Positions 35,193 through 43,750 of a DNA stretch of 64,000 nucleotides are shown one piece after another. This stretch comes from Pseudogemmobacter lacusdianii (GTDB taxonomy: Bacteria; Pseudomonadota; Alphaproteobacteria; Rhodobacterales; Rhodobacteraceae), in contig NZ_JAVDBT010000013.1 of the NCBI RefSeq assembly GCF_030848395.1, forward strand, positions 62,001-126,000, read 5' to 3'. The translations under genes and the position numbers were made by a program. A model generated the notes under the pieces. The model was given only the letters and a program-made list of their open reading frames with translations. It was not told where the DNA came from and did not search any database. Position 1 is the stretch's first letter; every line of letters begins with the position of its first letter.

Positions 35193-36272
35193 TCATTCCG
35201 CTTGCAATGCCAAAGCCGCGCCGTCGCGCCACTGCGCCACGACCTCGGCCCCCGGAGCCAAAGCGCCGGCGGCTTCAGAGCCACGCGGCACCACGGCGAC
35301 CAAAGTCCCCAAAGCCTTTGATTGCAGGTGATATTCGGTGTGCTCGCCTAGGAAGATCCGATGCGTGACGGTGACGGGCAAACCTTCCCCCGCCGGGGCA
35401 AGGCGGATCTCTTCGGGCCGCAGCGAAAGCGTCACCGCAGAGCCCTGCGCCAGCCCCTCACCGCCGCGCGCCTTAATCACGCTGCCCCCGGCCTTCGCGG
35501 CAAGAAGATCGCCCTCGCGCCCTGCCACCTCGGCTTTGATAAAATTCGAACGCCCAACGAAATCCGCCACATAGCGGCTTTGCGGCCGGTCATAGAGGTC
35601 TTCCGGCGTGCCGGTTTGCACGATCCGCCCCTGCCCCATGATGCAAATCCGGTCCGACATCGACAAAGCCTCTTCCTGATCATGGGTGACCAGAACGAAA
35701 GTGATGCCCAGTTCGCGCTGCAGGGATTTCAGCTCGATCTGCATGTCATGGCGCAGCTTTTTGTCCAAAGCCGCCATCGGCTCGTCCAAAAGGAGGATCT
35801 TCGGGCGGTTGATGATGGCGCGGGCCAGCGCGACCCGTTGTTGCTGCCCGCCCGACATTTCCCAAATCCGCCGAGGGCCAAAGCCGGACAGCCGCACCAT
35901 CTCTAAGGCGCGGTCCACCGCTGCCGCAACCTCGGCCTTGGCAGGTTTCGGGCGGCGCTGGTTCAGCCCGTAGGCCACATTGCGCGCCACATCGAGATGC
36001 GGGAACAGCGCATATTGCTGAAAGACCATATTCACCGGGCGCAGATAGGGCGGCACGCCGTTCACATTCTGCCCATCAATCAGCACCGCGCCTTCGGTGG
36101 CCTGCTCAAACCCCGCCAGCATCCGCAAAGCCGTGGTCTTGCCGCAGCCCGAGGGGCCAAGGAAGCTTAGAAACTCCCCCGGCTGGATCGCCAAGTTCAG
36201 CCCGCTGGTCGCCGTCACCAAACCATAGCGCTTGGTGACCTCCCGCAATTCGGCAATCGGTTGACTTTGCAT
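35193..36272 (-). CDS. Polyamine-type ABC importer ATPase, PotA-like
   Basis: About 359 residues. The ABC domain has Walker A GPSGCGKTT, signature [14 protein letters not shown] and Walker B ILLLDEPMAALD. A C-terminal TOBE domain follows (VTLSLRPEEIRLAP). AAGAGG stands 6 nt ahead of the ATG at 36272; an ATG at 36287 is an alternative. It leads the five-gene operon and is divergent from the LuxR-type regulator, with a nested palindrome between them. Confidence 0.93.
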   Translation of the reverse strand: MQSQPIAELREVTKRYGLVTATSGLNLAIQPGEFLSFLGPSGCGKTTALRMLAGFEQATEGAVLIDGQNVNGVPPYLRPVNMVFQQYALFPHLDVARNVAYGLNQRRPKPAKAEVAAAVDRALEMVRLSGFGPRRIWEMSGGQQQRVALARAIINRPKILLLDEPMAALDKKLRHDMQIELKSLQRELGITFVLVTHDQEEALSMSDRICIMGQGRIVQTGTPEDLYDRPQSRYVADFVGRSNFIKAEVAGREGDLLAAKAGGSVIKARGGEGLAQGSAVTLSLRPEEIRLAPAGEGLPVTVTHRIFLGEHTEYHLQSKALGTLVAVVPRGSEAAGALAPGAEVVAQWRDGAALALQAE

Positions 36273-36321
36273 GAACCTCTTGGCCATCTACCCTATGAAA
36301 TCAGGGAAAGCGTAGAAAATG

Positions 36322-36351
36322 TGCCTTCTTCTGTATATACCACAAAAGGCA
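36322..36351. promoter_or_regulatory. Nested palindrome in the divergent potA-like/luxR promoter region
   Basis: Symmetric layout TGCCTT-N5-GTATATAC-N5-AAGGCA around one centre. The outer 6-bp arms and the inner 8-bp palindrome are perfect. It is a strong candidate operator for the divergent LuxR-type regulator; the inner part may also supply a -10 element. Confidence 0.6.
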
Positions 36352-36381
36352 TAGTTCCTGACCACAAGGGACGGCTCAACC

Positions 36382-37137
36382 ATGAGACCAGATCACGCCG
36401 CAGAATTGGCCGCAGCGATCTCCGCTTTGGGCAGCACCGGCTTTTGCCCCGCACTCAGCAGCTGGCTGCGCGGGGTGGTGCCCTATACGTTCACCGTGGC
36501 CTTCGGCTATCGCGGCGAGGACAAGCCCTTGGATCTTTTCGACGATTTCCCCGCGCATCGGCGGCAAGTTTTCGTCAGCGACTATCTGGAAGGGCCCTAT
36601 CTCTTAGACCCTTTCTGCCAAGCGGCGATTCGGCCGGTTGCCTCGGGGCTTTACCAACTGCGCACTTTGGCACCCGATCGCTTCTACCAAGGCGAATATT
36701 TCCGCAGCTATTACCAGCGCACCGAGATTGCCGAGGAGATCGGCTTTTTCGCCGAAGCGCCCGGCAACTGTCATGTCGTGCTGTCCTTGATGCGCGAGGA
36801 AAAGCCCTTCACCCGCCCCGAGCTGCGCCGGCTGGGTGATCTTGCCCCGGTGGTCACCGCCTTGATGCGCCGCCATTGGGCCGGGCTTGAGGCGGAATTT
36901 GCCACCCGCTCAGCCCCCCGCCCCACCCTCAGCGGCGAAAGGCTTGACCGGCTCACCTTGCGGGAACGGGAAATCGTCGACTGGGTGCTGAAAGGCTATT
37001 CCGCCGAGGCGACGGGCCAAGAGCTGGGCATCGCGCCCGGCACAGTGCGCATCCATCGGCGCAATATTTACGCCAAATTGGGAATCTCTTCACAGCGCGA
37101 ACTCTTCGCGCATTTCTTAGCTGGAATCGCCCCTTAA
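36382..37137 (+). CDS. LuxR-type transcriptional regulator
   Basis: 251 residues. The N-terminal sensor domain of about 180 residues is not recognisable as an acyl-homoserine lactone pocket. The C-terminal LuxR/FixJ helix-turn-helix reads LTLREREIVDWVLKGYSAEA, then TGQELGIAPGTVRIHRRNIY and AKLGISSQRELFAHFL. It is divergent from the Pot-type operon, about 109 nt apart, and so probably controls it in response to the solute or a product. No strong Shine-Dalgarno is seen before the ATG. Confidence 0.88.
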   Translation: MRPDHAAELAAAISALGSTGFCPALSSWLRGVVPYTFTVAFGYRGEDKPLDLFDDFPAHRRQVFVSDYLEGPYLLDPFCQAAIRPVASGLYQLRTLAPDRFYQGEYFRSYYQRTEIAEEIGFFAEAPGNCHVVLSLMREEKPFTRPELRRLGDLAPVVTALMRRHWAGLEAEFATRSAPRPTLSGERLDRLTLREREIVDWVLKGYSAEATGQELGIAPGTVRIHRRNIYAKLGISSQRELFAHFLAGIAP

Positions 37138-37185
37138 GCCCGGTCTCAATCCGGGCCGATCAAGCCGCGAATCCAAGCAAGGCAA

Positions 37186-37221
37186 AGAAAAAAGGCCTTA
37201 GACATTTCTGTCTAAGGCCTT
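37186..37221. terminator. Bidirectional terminator between luxR-type gene and tRNA-Arg
   Basis: Perfect 12-bp stem AAGGCCTTAGAC / GTCTAAGGCCTT with a 6-nt loop. The A-run on the left gives a strong T-run for the minus strand tRNA. Confidence 0.85.
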
Positions 37222-37229
37222 GAATTCTA

Positions 37230-37306
37230 TGGCGGACCCGGAGCGATTCGAACGCCCGACCCTCAGATTCGTAGTCTGATGCTCTATCCAGCTGAGCTAC
37301 GGGTCC
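37230..37306 (-). tRNA. tRNA-Arg (anticodon ACG)
   Basis: 77-nt tRNA with acceptor stem GGACCCG / CGGGTCC, discriminator G and an encoded CCA end. The D arm is GTAGCTCAGCTGGATAGAGC, the anticodon stem TCAGA/TCTGA encloses CTACGAA, and the T loop is TTCGAAT. The anticodon (37272-37270) reads ACG, whose A would be edited to inosine to read CGN codons. Confidence 0.97.
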
Positions 37307-37459
37307 GTCGTGGGGGCGATGTAGCCTTAGCCCCCGGTATTGGCAAGTGCGAAATGTCAGAGATTTTGATTTCAGACGATTTTTTTTCAAAAATCTGTCA
37401 TGCCCCTACGGCAAGTGCCCCGGCAAAGCCGCCGCGGCCCTGCCAAGGGGCGATATCGG

Positions 37460-38971
37460 CTAAGCCTCTGCCACGCCTTCGGCTTTTGGCAGATGAATCA
37501 CGAACTCACTGCCCTCGGAATCGCTGCGATGCAGTTCCAACCGGCCGCCATGCCCGCGCACCAGCTCGGCCGCGATGGCAAGGCCCAGCCCGGTGCCACC
37601 CTTGCGCGCGCCGCCCTGAAACGCCGCAAACAGATGCTCGCGCGCCTTGGCGGGCAGACCGGGGCCAGTGTCCCCCACCCTGATCCACCAATCATTGTCA
37701 TCCTCCCCGGCCGAGATCTCGATCATGCCGGGCTGGCCGGTGGCCTCGATCGCTTGGCGGGCATTGCGCAACAGATTCGAGAGCACGCGGTGCAGCTGCT
37801 CGGGGTCAGCCCGCAGCATCAGACCCGCAGGCACATCCAGCAAGGCCGAGACCAAGGCCTCGGCCGGGGCGTCTTCCCCGGCGCTTGCCCCACGCAAGCC
37901 ACTGATCGGCAAGCCTTCGCCTTCCGCCACCTCGGCCACCAAAGGCGCCAAGGCGAAATGGCGCAGCTTCGGCGGGGCTTCTTCGGCCTTACCAAAGACA
38001 AGGGTCGATTCGCACAAAGCCACCGCCCGGCTGATCGAGTTGATCAGCTTCGGCGCCGAACGCGCCACCGCCGGATCGGCGCTGCCCTCCAACCGGTCGG
38101 CAAAAAGCTGCGCCGTGGTAAGGATGTTGCGCAGATCATGGCTGATCTTGGCCACTGCCCCGCCCAACTGCGCCAGCCGCTCTTTTTGTTTGAAGGCACC
38201 AATGAGTTGCGTCTGCATCTGAGCCATCGCCTCTTCGGCGGCGCGCAGCTCCATCACCTCGGCCGTGGGGGCGATCACCCGCCGCGCATCCTCGGGCGCT
38301 TCGGCATAGGCCTGCATATGGCGCACGACGCGGCGAATCGGCGCCACCAGCAGCCGCTGCGCTGCCGTAAACAACAGCACCGCCATCACCGCCGAGATCA
38401 AAGCCGACAGCGCCAGAATGCGGAAGCTGAACTCCAAAAGCTGCTGGCGCAGCACCTTGGTGTCCATCGTAATCTCGATCAGCTGGCCGCCCTCTTGCAC
38501 CGGATGCCCGATCACCCGGATCACCTGCACTTCAGCTTTGGCCAAAAGCGCCAGAGCGTCGCGGATCAGCTCCCAGCTTGTGGCTTTGCGCAGGTCGTAA
38601 TTCGCCGCAACCGGGCCCGGAACCGGCGAGGATAGCACCAATTGGCGCACATCATCGCGCCGAAGCACCACGTTGAACACCGCCGCATTGGCCAAAAGCT
38701 CGGCCTCAAGATCGGGACTCACCATATTGTCCGACGCCAGCTGCGTCAGCGCAGCGACCTGCGCCAGCTTCAGCCGCTCATCCATCCGATCATAGCGGTA
38801 GCGCGCAATCGAGGGCAGGAAAACCAGCGTTTCAGCCAGCAGCACAAAGACCACGGTCAAAAGCAAGAACCGCCCTGAAAGCGTTTTCCAAAAGCGCCAG
38901 CGCCGGCCTTCGACGGCCGGTCGCACCCTTGTGTCCTGCTTGCCCGTCTCCGCCACCGGCCCATCCCGCAC
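37460..38971 (-). CDS. Membrane sensor histidine kinase
   Basis: 503 residues. Membrane helix 1 is at about 34-53 (FLLLTVVFVLLAETLVFL). A periplasmic domain of about 140 residues follows, then helix 2 (ILALSALISAVMAVLLF), a HAMP-like linker and the kinase core. The phosphorylated His is 278 in KISHDLRNIL. The N box is LLRNARQAIEATG and the ATP-binding motifs are GDTGPGLP and GGTGLGLAI. No response regulator is adjacent, so it is an orphan kinase. A GC-rich Ala-Pro N-terminal stretch precedes helix 1, and its start is uncertain. Confidence 0.9.
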   Translation of the reverse strand: MRDGPVAETGKQDTRVRPAVEGRRWRFWKTLSGRFLLLTVVFVLLAETLVFLPSIARYRYDRMDERLKLAQVAALTQLASDNMVSPDLEAELLANAAVFNVVLRRDDVRQLVLSSPVPGPVAANYDLRKATSWELIRDALALLAKAEVQVIRVIGHPVQEGGQLIEITMDTKVLRQQLLEFSFRILALSALISAVMAVLLFTAAQRLLVAPIRRVVRHMQAYAEAPEDARRVIAPTAEVMELRAAEEAMAQMQTQLIGAFKQKERLAQLGGAVAKISHDLRNILTTAQLFADRLEGSADPAVARSAPKLINSISRAVALCESTLVFGKAEEAPPKLRHFALAPLVAEVAEGEGLPISGLRGASAGEDAPAEALVSALLDVPAGLMLRADPEQLHRVLSNLLRNARQAIEATGQPGMIEISAGEDDNDWWIRVGDTGPGLPAKAREHLFAAFQGGARKGGTGLGLAIAAELVRGHGGRLELHRSDSEGSEFVIHLPKAEGVAEA

Positions 38972-39306
38972 ACAACTCTGTGAGCAGAGATATCAAATGC
39001 ATCCGTGTCAAAGAAGGGTAAAGAAGCGCAGATGACCCTTCATTGCCGCACAGTTTTCCAACTTGCCTATCGGCGCATCCCGGTGGGCATTTTCGGCCCA
39101 TCACAGCCGCCGCGCTGGCCGCTACGGCAAGCCCGCCGCTGCGTCACAGGGTTTTGCGCCCTCTGCCCTTGCGCTTCCTTGGCAATCTGATGCAAAAGGC
39201 CCCGCAACCCGCGTTGACTTGGGGATAAAACCTCCCTATCAGGCGGGCTTCTAGTTACAGCCCTCGAATCTCTCGGTTCGGGCACCCGAATCTGATGGAG
39301 ACCGCG
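38972..39306. other. 335-nt gap between the histidine kinase and rpmH
   Basis: No gene seen. It holds the rpmH promoter (39214-39242) and the rpmH leader with the perfect hairpin TTCGGG-CA-CCCGAA near 39275-39288. The left half, which should contain the kinase promoter on the minus strand, shows nothing recognisable. Confidence 0.6.
39214..39242 (+). promoter_or_regulatory. Promoter of rpmH-rnpA
   Basis: TTGACT (39214-39219), 17-nt spacer, TATCAG (39237-39242). It is followed by a leader of about 57 nt and a GGAG ribosome site before the rpmH ATG. Confidence 0.7.
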
Positions 39307-39441
39307 ATGAAGCGCACTTACCAACCCTCGAAGCTGGTCCGCAGCCGCCGTCACGGCTTCCGCGCCCGTATGGCTACCAAAGGTGGCCGTCTGGTGCTGG
39401 CAGCCCGCCGCGCCAAGGGCCGCAAGGTCCTTTCGGCCTAA
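39307..39441 (+). CDS. rpmH: 50S ribosomal protein L34
   Basis: 44-residue basic protein opening [20 protein letters not shown] and ending [16 protein letters not shown], the full expected length. GGAG precedes the ATG. It is followed by rnpA, the universal bacterial order. Confidence 0.98.
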   Translation: MKRTYQPSKLVRSRRHGFRARMATKGGRLVLAARRAKGRKVLSA

Positions 39442-39473
39442 TTCTTTAGCCCTCTCGGGGGCGAGGAGACTGC

Positions 39474-39968
39474 ATGACGCCGCCGGAGGCACTGGGCACA
39501 AGGCAATCTGCCGAAGCGCCCATCGCGCCACCGGCGGTTTCCGTTTGTCCGCCGATAGCCGATACCCAAGCTGAACCCCAGGCCGTGACCGAATCTCAGC
39601 CCATGACCGACGCAAACTCCGCGCCGAAAATGGCCGTGATGAAAACGCGGCCCGAGTTTTTGCGCACGGCTTCAGCCCGTCGCCAGACGGCACCTGCCTT
39701 CCTTTTGCAGGCGCGTGACCGCAAAGACGGCGATCCGAAGATCCAAGTCGGCTTCACCGCCTCGAAGAAGACCGGCAATTCGGTGGTGCGCAGCCGCGCC
39801 AAGCGCCGGTTGCGTGAGGCAGCGCGGGCGGTCCTTCTGCCAAAGGGCCAACCGGGCTGGGATTATGTGCTGGTCGCCCGTCCCGGCGCCACCGTGACGC
39901 GGCTCTTCACCGACCTGTTGGCCGATCTAGAGACCGCCCTCGCCAAGGTGCATGAGGCCCGCAAGTGA
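39474..39968 (+). CDS. rnpA: Ribonuclease P protein component
   Basis: Protein cofactor of the RNase P ribozyme that trims tRNA 5' ends. The signature is SVVRSRAKRRLREAAR. With the ATG at 39474 (GAGGAG in front) the protein has 164 residues, including an N-terminal Pro/Ala-rich extension of about 55 residues ahead of the usual start near MKTRPEFL. Later ATGs at codons 44, 53 and 56 would give a standard length. It overlaps the yidD start by 4 nt. Confidence 0.94.
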   Translation: MTPPEALGTRQSAEAPIAPPAVSVCPPIADTQAEPQAVTESQPMTDANSAPKMAVMKTRPEFLRTASARRQTAPAFLLQARDRKDGDPKIQVGFTASKKTGNSVVRSRAKRRLREAARAVLLPKGQPGWDYVLVARPGATVTRLFTDLLADLETALAKVHEARK

Positions 39969-40222
39969 CGCCCCTGGCCCATATTCTGGCACTGCCAGTG
40001 CGGGCCTACCGGCTGCTCTTGTCGCCTTGGGTCGGGCATGGCTGCCGCTTTCAACCCACCTGCTCGGCCTATTCGCTGGAAGCCTTGCAGCGGCATGGTG
40101 GGCTGAAAGGCGGCTATCTGACCGCGCATCGGCTCTGTCGCTGCCACCCTTGGGGCGGGGCGGGCTATGATCCGGTGCCCGGCGCGGACCCTGCGCATGA
40201 TGCCCAACATCGCGCGCCGTAA
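39965..40222 (+). CDS. yidD: Membrane protein insertion efficiency factor YidD
   Basis: 85-residue protein starting at a GTG that overlaps the rnpA stop (GTGA). The hallmark GCRFQPTCSAYSLEALQRHG is present, followed by CRCHPWGGAGYDPVP. It helps YidC insert membrane proteins. In this genome yidC is not next in line but lies at 54 kb. Confidence 0.95.
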   Translation: MTPLAHILALPVRAYRLLLSPWVGHGCRFQPTCSAYSLEALQRHGGLKGGYLTAHRLCRCHPWGGAGYDPVPGADPAHDAQHRAP

Positions 40223-40301
40223 CCTCTTACGACCCTTTCAGCAGGGCGGGGCCAAACGGCCCAAGCCCTTGCCGAAAACCTGCCGAAAATCCCTGCCGAG
40301 A

Positions 40302-40330
40302 TTGACTTTTTCCCTGCCCCGCCGCATAGG
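40302..40330 (+). promoter_or_regulatory. Candidate leaderless promoter of crcB
   Basis: TTGACT (40302-40307), 17-nt spacer, CATAGG (40325-40330). The crcB ATG is 8 nt downstream with no Shine-Dalgarno. Just upstream (40268-40303) three imperfect 12-13-bp repeats of CTGCCGAAAA occur. Confidence 0.45.
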
Positions 40331-40337
40331 CCAACCG

Positions 40338-40721
40338 ATGTTCACCCTGTCCAATGTCTTGCAAGTCGCCCTTGGCGGAGCCCTCGGCTCCGTGCTGCGC
40401 TTTGGCGTCACGACAGGCACGACCCGCCTTTTCGGCGTGGGCTTTCCTTGGGGCACGATGATCGTCAATGTCATCGGATCATTCGCGATGGGGCTTTTGC
40501 TCGTGCTGCTGACCGAGCGCGAGGCCGCCCGCCTCTCGCCGCTTCTTTTGACCGGCCTCTTGGGCGGCTTCACCACCTTTTCGGCCTTTTCGCTCGACAG
40601 CCTAACCCTTTGGCAGCGCGGCGATATCCTCGAGGCAACGGCTTATATCGCCGCCTCTGTCCTTCTTTCGCTGGCAGCCATCGCGCTGGCCCTGCACCTA
40701 TTCCGGGGAGCCTTCGCATGA
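40338..40721 (+). CDS. crcB: Fluoride exporter CrcB/Fluc
   Basis: 127-residue dual-topology fluoride channel with four helices and the family motifs GGALGSVLRF, NVIGSFAMG and GLLGGFTTFSAFS. The start at 40338 is where homology begins; the frame runs further upstream without support. No fluoride riboswitch is seen ahead of it. Its stop overlaps the RluC-type start (ATGA), an unexpected pairing in function but probably one transcript. Confidence 0.94.
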   Translation: MFTLSNVLQVALGGALGSVLRFGVTTGTTRLFGVGFPWGTMIVNVIGSFAMGLLLVLLTEREAARLSPLLLTGLLGGFTTFSAFSLDSLTLWQRGDILEATAYIAASVLLSLAAIALALHLFRGAFA

Positions 40722-41764
40722 GCGCTGTGCAACTGTTGACCGTATCCGAAGATGAAGGCGAGCAACGCCTTGACCGCTGGCTGAAGCGCCGCTTCCCGCA
40801 GATCACCCAAGGTGCCATCGAAAAGATGTGCCGCACCGGGCAGATCCGCGTTGATGGTGGCCGCGCCAAAGCCTCGGACCGTGTGGCACCGGGCGAGACC
40901 ATCCGCGTGCCGCCCTTGCCCGAGACCGAGGCACCTGTCCGGGCACAGGTCGCTGGCATCTCGGCGGCGGATGCCAAGATGATCCAAGACGCGGTGATCT
41001 GGAAAGATGAGCATATCATCGTGCTGAACAAGCCGCCGGGGCTGCCGTCGCAAGGTGGTTCGGGCCAAGGGGATCGCCATGTTGACGGTCTGACCGAGGC
41101 TTTGAAATTTGGCTACAAAGACCGGCCCAAGCTGGTGCACCGGCTGGATAAAGACACCTCCGGTATCCTCCTTCTGGCCCGCACCGATCGGATTGCCCGC
41201 GCTTTGTCGGAAAGCCTGCGCCACCGCGCCGCGCGCAAGATCTATTGGGCGGTCGTCGCTGGCGTGCCGAACCCGCGCCGTGGCTCGATCAAATTCTACC
41301 TTGAGAAAGCTCCGGGCCGCGGTCGCGGCGGCGAGGGCGAAAAGATGCTCTGCGTCCACCCCGCCAAGGCCAAAGAACACCCCGAGGCCAAGCGCTCGCA
41401 GACCGACTATTTCACTCTGTGGTTCCTTGGCACGCGTCTGTCGTGGATGGCACTTGAGCCGGTCACCGGCCGCACCCATCAGCTGCGCGCCCATATGGCC
41501 GAAATCGGCCATCCCATTCTGGGCGATGGCAAATATGGTGGCTCCGAGGCGGATAATGCCGGCGATGGCTGGGGCGCAGCCATTGGTGGCGGCATCTCGC
41601 GCAAGATGCATCTGCATGCCCGCTCGATGACCGTCGAGCACCCGATCACCAAGGCCCAAGTGACCTTCACCGCCCCCCTGCCCGAGCATATGGCCCGGAC
41701 ATGGGAGATCTTGGATTGGAAAGTGACCGACGTCCCCGCCGATCCTTTCACCACCATCCGTTAA
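40718..41764 (+). CDS. rluC: Ribosomal large-subunit pseudouridine synthase, RluC/RluD type
   Basis: 348 residues with an N-terminal S4 RNA-binding domain (RLDRWLKRRFPQITQGAIEK). The catalytic domain contains HRLDKDTSG, with catalytic Asp144, and ends GRTHQLRAHMAEIGHPILGD. It makes pseudouridines in 23S rRNA. The exact target (RluC or RluD sites) is inferred only. The GRGRGGEGEK loop near residue 205 is an unusual Gly-rich insertion. Confidence 0.9.
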   Translation: MSAVQLLTVSEDEGEQRLDRWLKRRFPQITQGAIEKMCRTGQIRVDGGRAKASDRVAPGETIRVPPLPETEAPVRAQVAGISAADAKMIQDAVIWKDEHIIVLNKPPGLPSQGGSGQGDRHVDGLTEALKFGYKDRPKLVHRLDKDTSGILLLARTDRIARALSESLRHRAARKIYWAVVAGVPNPRRGSIKFYLEKAPGRGRGGEGEKMLCVHPAKAKEHPEAKRSQTDYFTLWFLGTRLSWMALEPVTGRTHQLRAHMAEIGHPILGDGKYGGSEADNAGDGWGAAIGGGISRKMHLHARSMTVEHPITKAQVTFTAPLPEHMARTWEILDWKVTDVPADPFTTIR

Positions 41765-41786
41765 GCCAAAGATCAAGGGCGGCATC

Positions 41787-42494
41787 ATGAGCGACTGGAC
41801 CCCGAAACGCTTCTGGAAGGAGGCGAAGGCCGAAGCTGTCGAGGGCGGATTTACCATCCGCCTTGATGGCCGCGCGGTGAAGACCCCGGCCAAAGCCTTG
41901 TTGGTGTTGCCAACCCTCGCCTTGGCCGAAGCCATCGCCGCCGAATGGGACGCGCAAGAGAAAGTCCTTAAGCCCGAGACCATGCCGCTCACCAAAGCCG
42001 CCAATTCCGCCATCGACAAAGTCGCGCCGATGCGGGCCGAGGTGATTGCCGAGCTTTCCAATTACGGCGGCAGCGACCTTTTGTGCTACCGCGCCACCGG
42101 CCCCGCCCCCTTGCAAGAGCGCCAAGCCGCCGCTTGGGATCCGCTTTTGGACTGGTCGGCCAAGACCCTCGACGCACCCCTTGTCGTGACATCGGGCATC
42201 ATGCCGGTGGATCAACCGGCGCAAAGCCTTGATCGGCTGACCGGCCATGTTGCCGCGTTCAGCAATTTTGAACTCGCAGCTCTGCATGACCTTGTGGCGA
42301 TCTCGGGCTCGCTGGTCCTTGCCCTTGCCACCACCCGTGCGCGCCTGACCGCCAGCGAAGCCTTTGATCTGTCGCGCATCGACAATCATTGGCAGGTCGA
42401 GCAATGGGGCGAGGATGAAATGGAGGCCGCAGCCGAGACCATCCGCCGTGTCGCTTTTGTGCAAGCCGACCGATTCTGCGCATTGTGTCGGTAA
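41787..42494 (+). CDS. ATP12-family F1-ATPase assembly chaperone
   Basis: 235 residues. The opening WTPKRFWKEAKAEAVEGGFT, then IRLDGRAVKTPAKALLVLP, and the later PMTKAANSAID-like block (MPLTKAANSAIDKV) and YRATGPAPLQERQAAAWDPL are typical. ATP12 binds the alpha subunit before it joins the F1 hexamer. It lies 22 nt behind the RluC-type gene. Confidence 0.92.
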   Translation: MSDWTPKRFWKEAKAEAVEGGFTIRLDGRAVKTPAKALLVLPTLALAEAIAAEWDAQEKVLKPETMPLTKAANSAIDKVAPMRAEVIAELSNYGGSDLLCYRATGPAPLQERQAAAWDPLLDWSAKTLDAPLVVTSGIMPVDQPAQSLDRLTGHVAAFSNFELAALHDLVAISGSLVLALATTRARLTASEAFDLSRIDNHWQVEQWGEDEMEAAAETIRRVAFVQADRFCALCR

Positions 42495-42498
42495 CATT

Positions 42499-42516
42499 TC
42501 GAAGCAAATTCTTCGA
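42499..42516. repeat. Inverted repeat TCGAAG-N6-CTTCGA
   Basis: Perfect 6-bp arms in the 231-nt gap between ATP12 and aapJ, about 210 nt ahead of the aapJ ATG. It could be a weak hairpin past ATP12 or an operator for the amino-acid transport operon. Nothing else is recognisable in this gap. Confidence 0.4.
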
Positions 42517-42725
42517 CGCGCGCCTAAAACCGCCGCATTCTTCCAAATAACGTCATGAAAACAGGCGATCTTTTCGATCGTTTGCATGTCCCCTTGACCG
42601 ATTCCTGTCCTTTCGCCGACACTGCCCTGCACTGGGAGAGGCCAACCTCCAACAGGATCAAGCCTAAGCCAGCAAGGCTGGGACAAAAAAGCCGCCCTCG
42701 CGGCGGAGAAACAGGAAGAGGTAAC

Positions 42726-43742
42726 ATGAAAAAATCGGTATTCCTCGGCGCTTTTGCGGCATCGACCGTTCTGGCCGGCGCAGCTTTCGCCGGCACGCTG
42801 GATGATGTGAAGGCCCGCGGCGAGCTGATCTGCGGCTCCAACGTCGGCCTCACCGGCTTTGGCGCACCCGATGCCAGCGGCGAGTGGAAGGGCTTCGATG
42901 TGGACCTGTGCCGCGCCGTTGCCGCCGCCGTCTTGGGCGATGCGACCAAGGTGAAATTCGTCCCCACCACCGGCGAGACCCGCTTCACCGCTTTGGCTTC
43001 GGGCGAAGTGGACCTTCTGGTCCGCAACTCGACCGCCACCTATGGCCGCGACGTTGACCTGAAGCTCGATTTCGTTGCGATCAACTACTATGACGGCCAA
43101 GGCTTCATGGTCAAAAAAGACCTCGGCGTTTCCTCGGCTAAGGAACTCGATGGCGCCACCGTCTGCATCCAGACCGGCACCACGACCGAGCTGAACTTGG
43201 CCGACTTCTTCAAGTTCAACAACATCTCCTACACCCCGGTTACCGTGCAGGACGATTCGGAAGCCCAGCGCCAATATCTGGCTGGTGCTTGCGACACCTA
43301 CACCACCGACGCTTCGGGTCTAGCGGCCTCGCGCGCCACTATGGCCGACAGCGAGAACCACATCATCCTTCCCGAGATCATCTCGAAAGAGCCGCTTGGG
43401 CCGGCCGTGCGTCATGGCGACAACCAGTGGGGCGATATCGTCCGCTGGACCTTCAACGCTCTGCTGATCGCTGAAGAAAAAGGCATCACCAAAGCCAATA
43501 TCGAAGAAGCCGCCGCGTCCTCGACCGACCCGGAAGTCCGCCGCCTCCTTGGCATCGAGGGTGACCTTGGCGCGATGGCCGGTCTCGACAACAACGCCTT
43601 CAAGAATGCCATCGCCGCCAGCGGCAACTATGGCGAGATCTTTGAGGCCAATATCGGCACCGCCACCCCGATCGGTCTGGCCCGCGGGTTGAACGCGCTC
43701 TGGACCCAAGGTGGGCTGCAATACGCCGCACCGTTCCGGTGA
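42726..43742 (+). CDS. aapJ: Acidic amino-acid ABC binding protein (AapJ/BztA)
   Basis: 338-residue periplasmic binding protein with the signal peptide MKKSVFLGAFAASTVLAGAA ending FAG. The mature start GTLDDVKARGELICGSNVGL is typical of AapJ/BztA, which bind glutamate, glutamine, aspartate and asparagine. GAGG precedes the ATG. A hairpin terminator follows before aapQ, which would keep the binding protein more abundant than the permease. Confidence 0.95.
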   Translation: MKKSVFLGAFAASTVLAGAAFAGTLDDVKARGELICGSNVGLTGFGAPDASGEWKGFDVDLCRAVAAAVLGDATKVKFVPTTGETRFTALASGEVDLLVRNSTATYGRDVDLKLDFVAINYYDGQGFMVKKDLGVSSAKELDGATVCIQTGTTTELNLADFFKFNNISYTPVTVQDDSEAQRQYLAGACDTYTTDASGLAASRATMADSENHIILPEIISKEPLGPAVRHGDNQWGDIVRWTFNALLIAEEKGITKANIEEAAASSTDPEVRRLLGIEGDLGAMAGLDNNAFKNAIAASGNYGEIFEANIGTATPIGLARGLNALWTQGGLQYAAPFR

Positions 43743-43750
43743 TCTGATCG

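Noticed and set aside
36382-37137. Calling this LuxR-type regulator a quorum-sensing receptor
   Set aside because: The N-terminal domain lacks the clear pattern of signal-pocket residues and no luxI adjoins it; its context points to amine transport control.
38972-39306. Chromosome origin next to rpmH
   Set aside because: In many bacteria rpmH lies beside dnaA and the origin, but here no dnaA, no cluster of DnaA boxes and no AT-rich unwinding region are visible; in alphaproteobacteria the origin is usually elsewhere.
40223-40337. Fluoride riboswitch ahead of crcB
   Set aside because: The conserved pseudoknot bases of the crcB motif are not present; only short repeats and a candidate promoter are seen.
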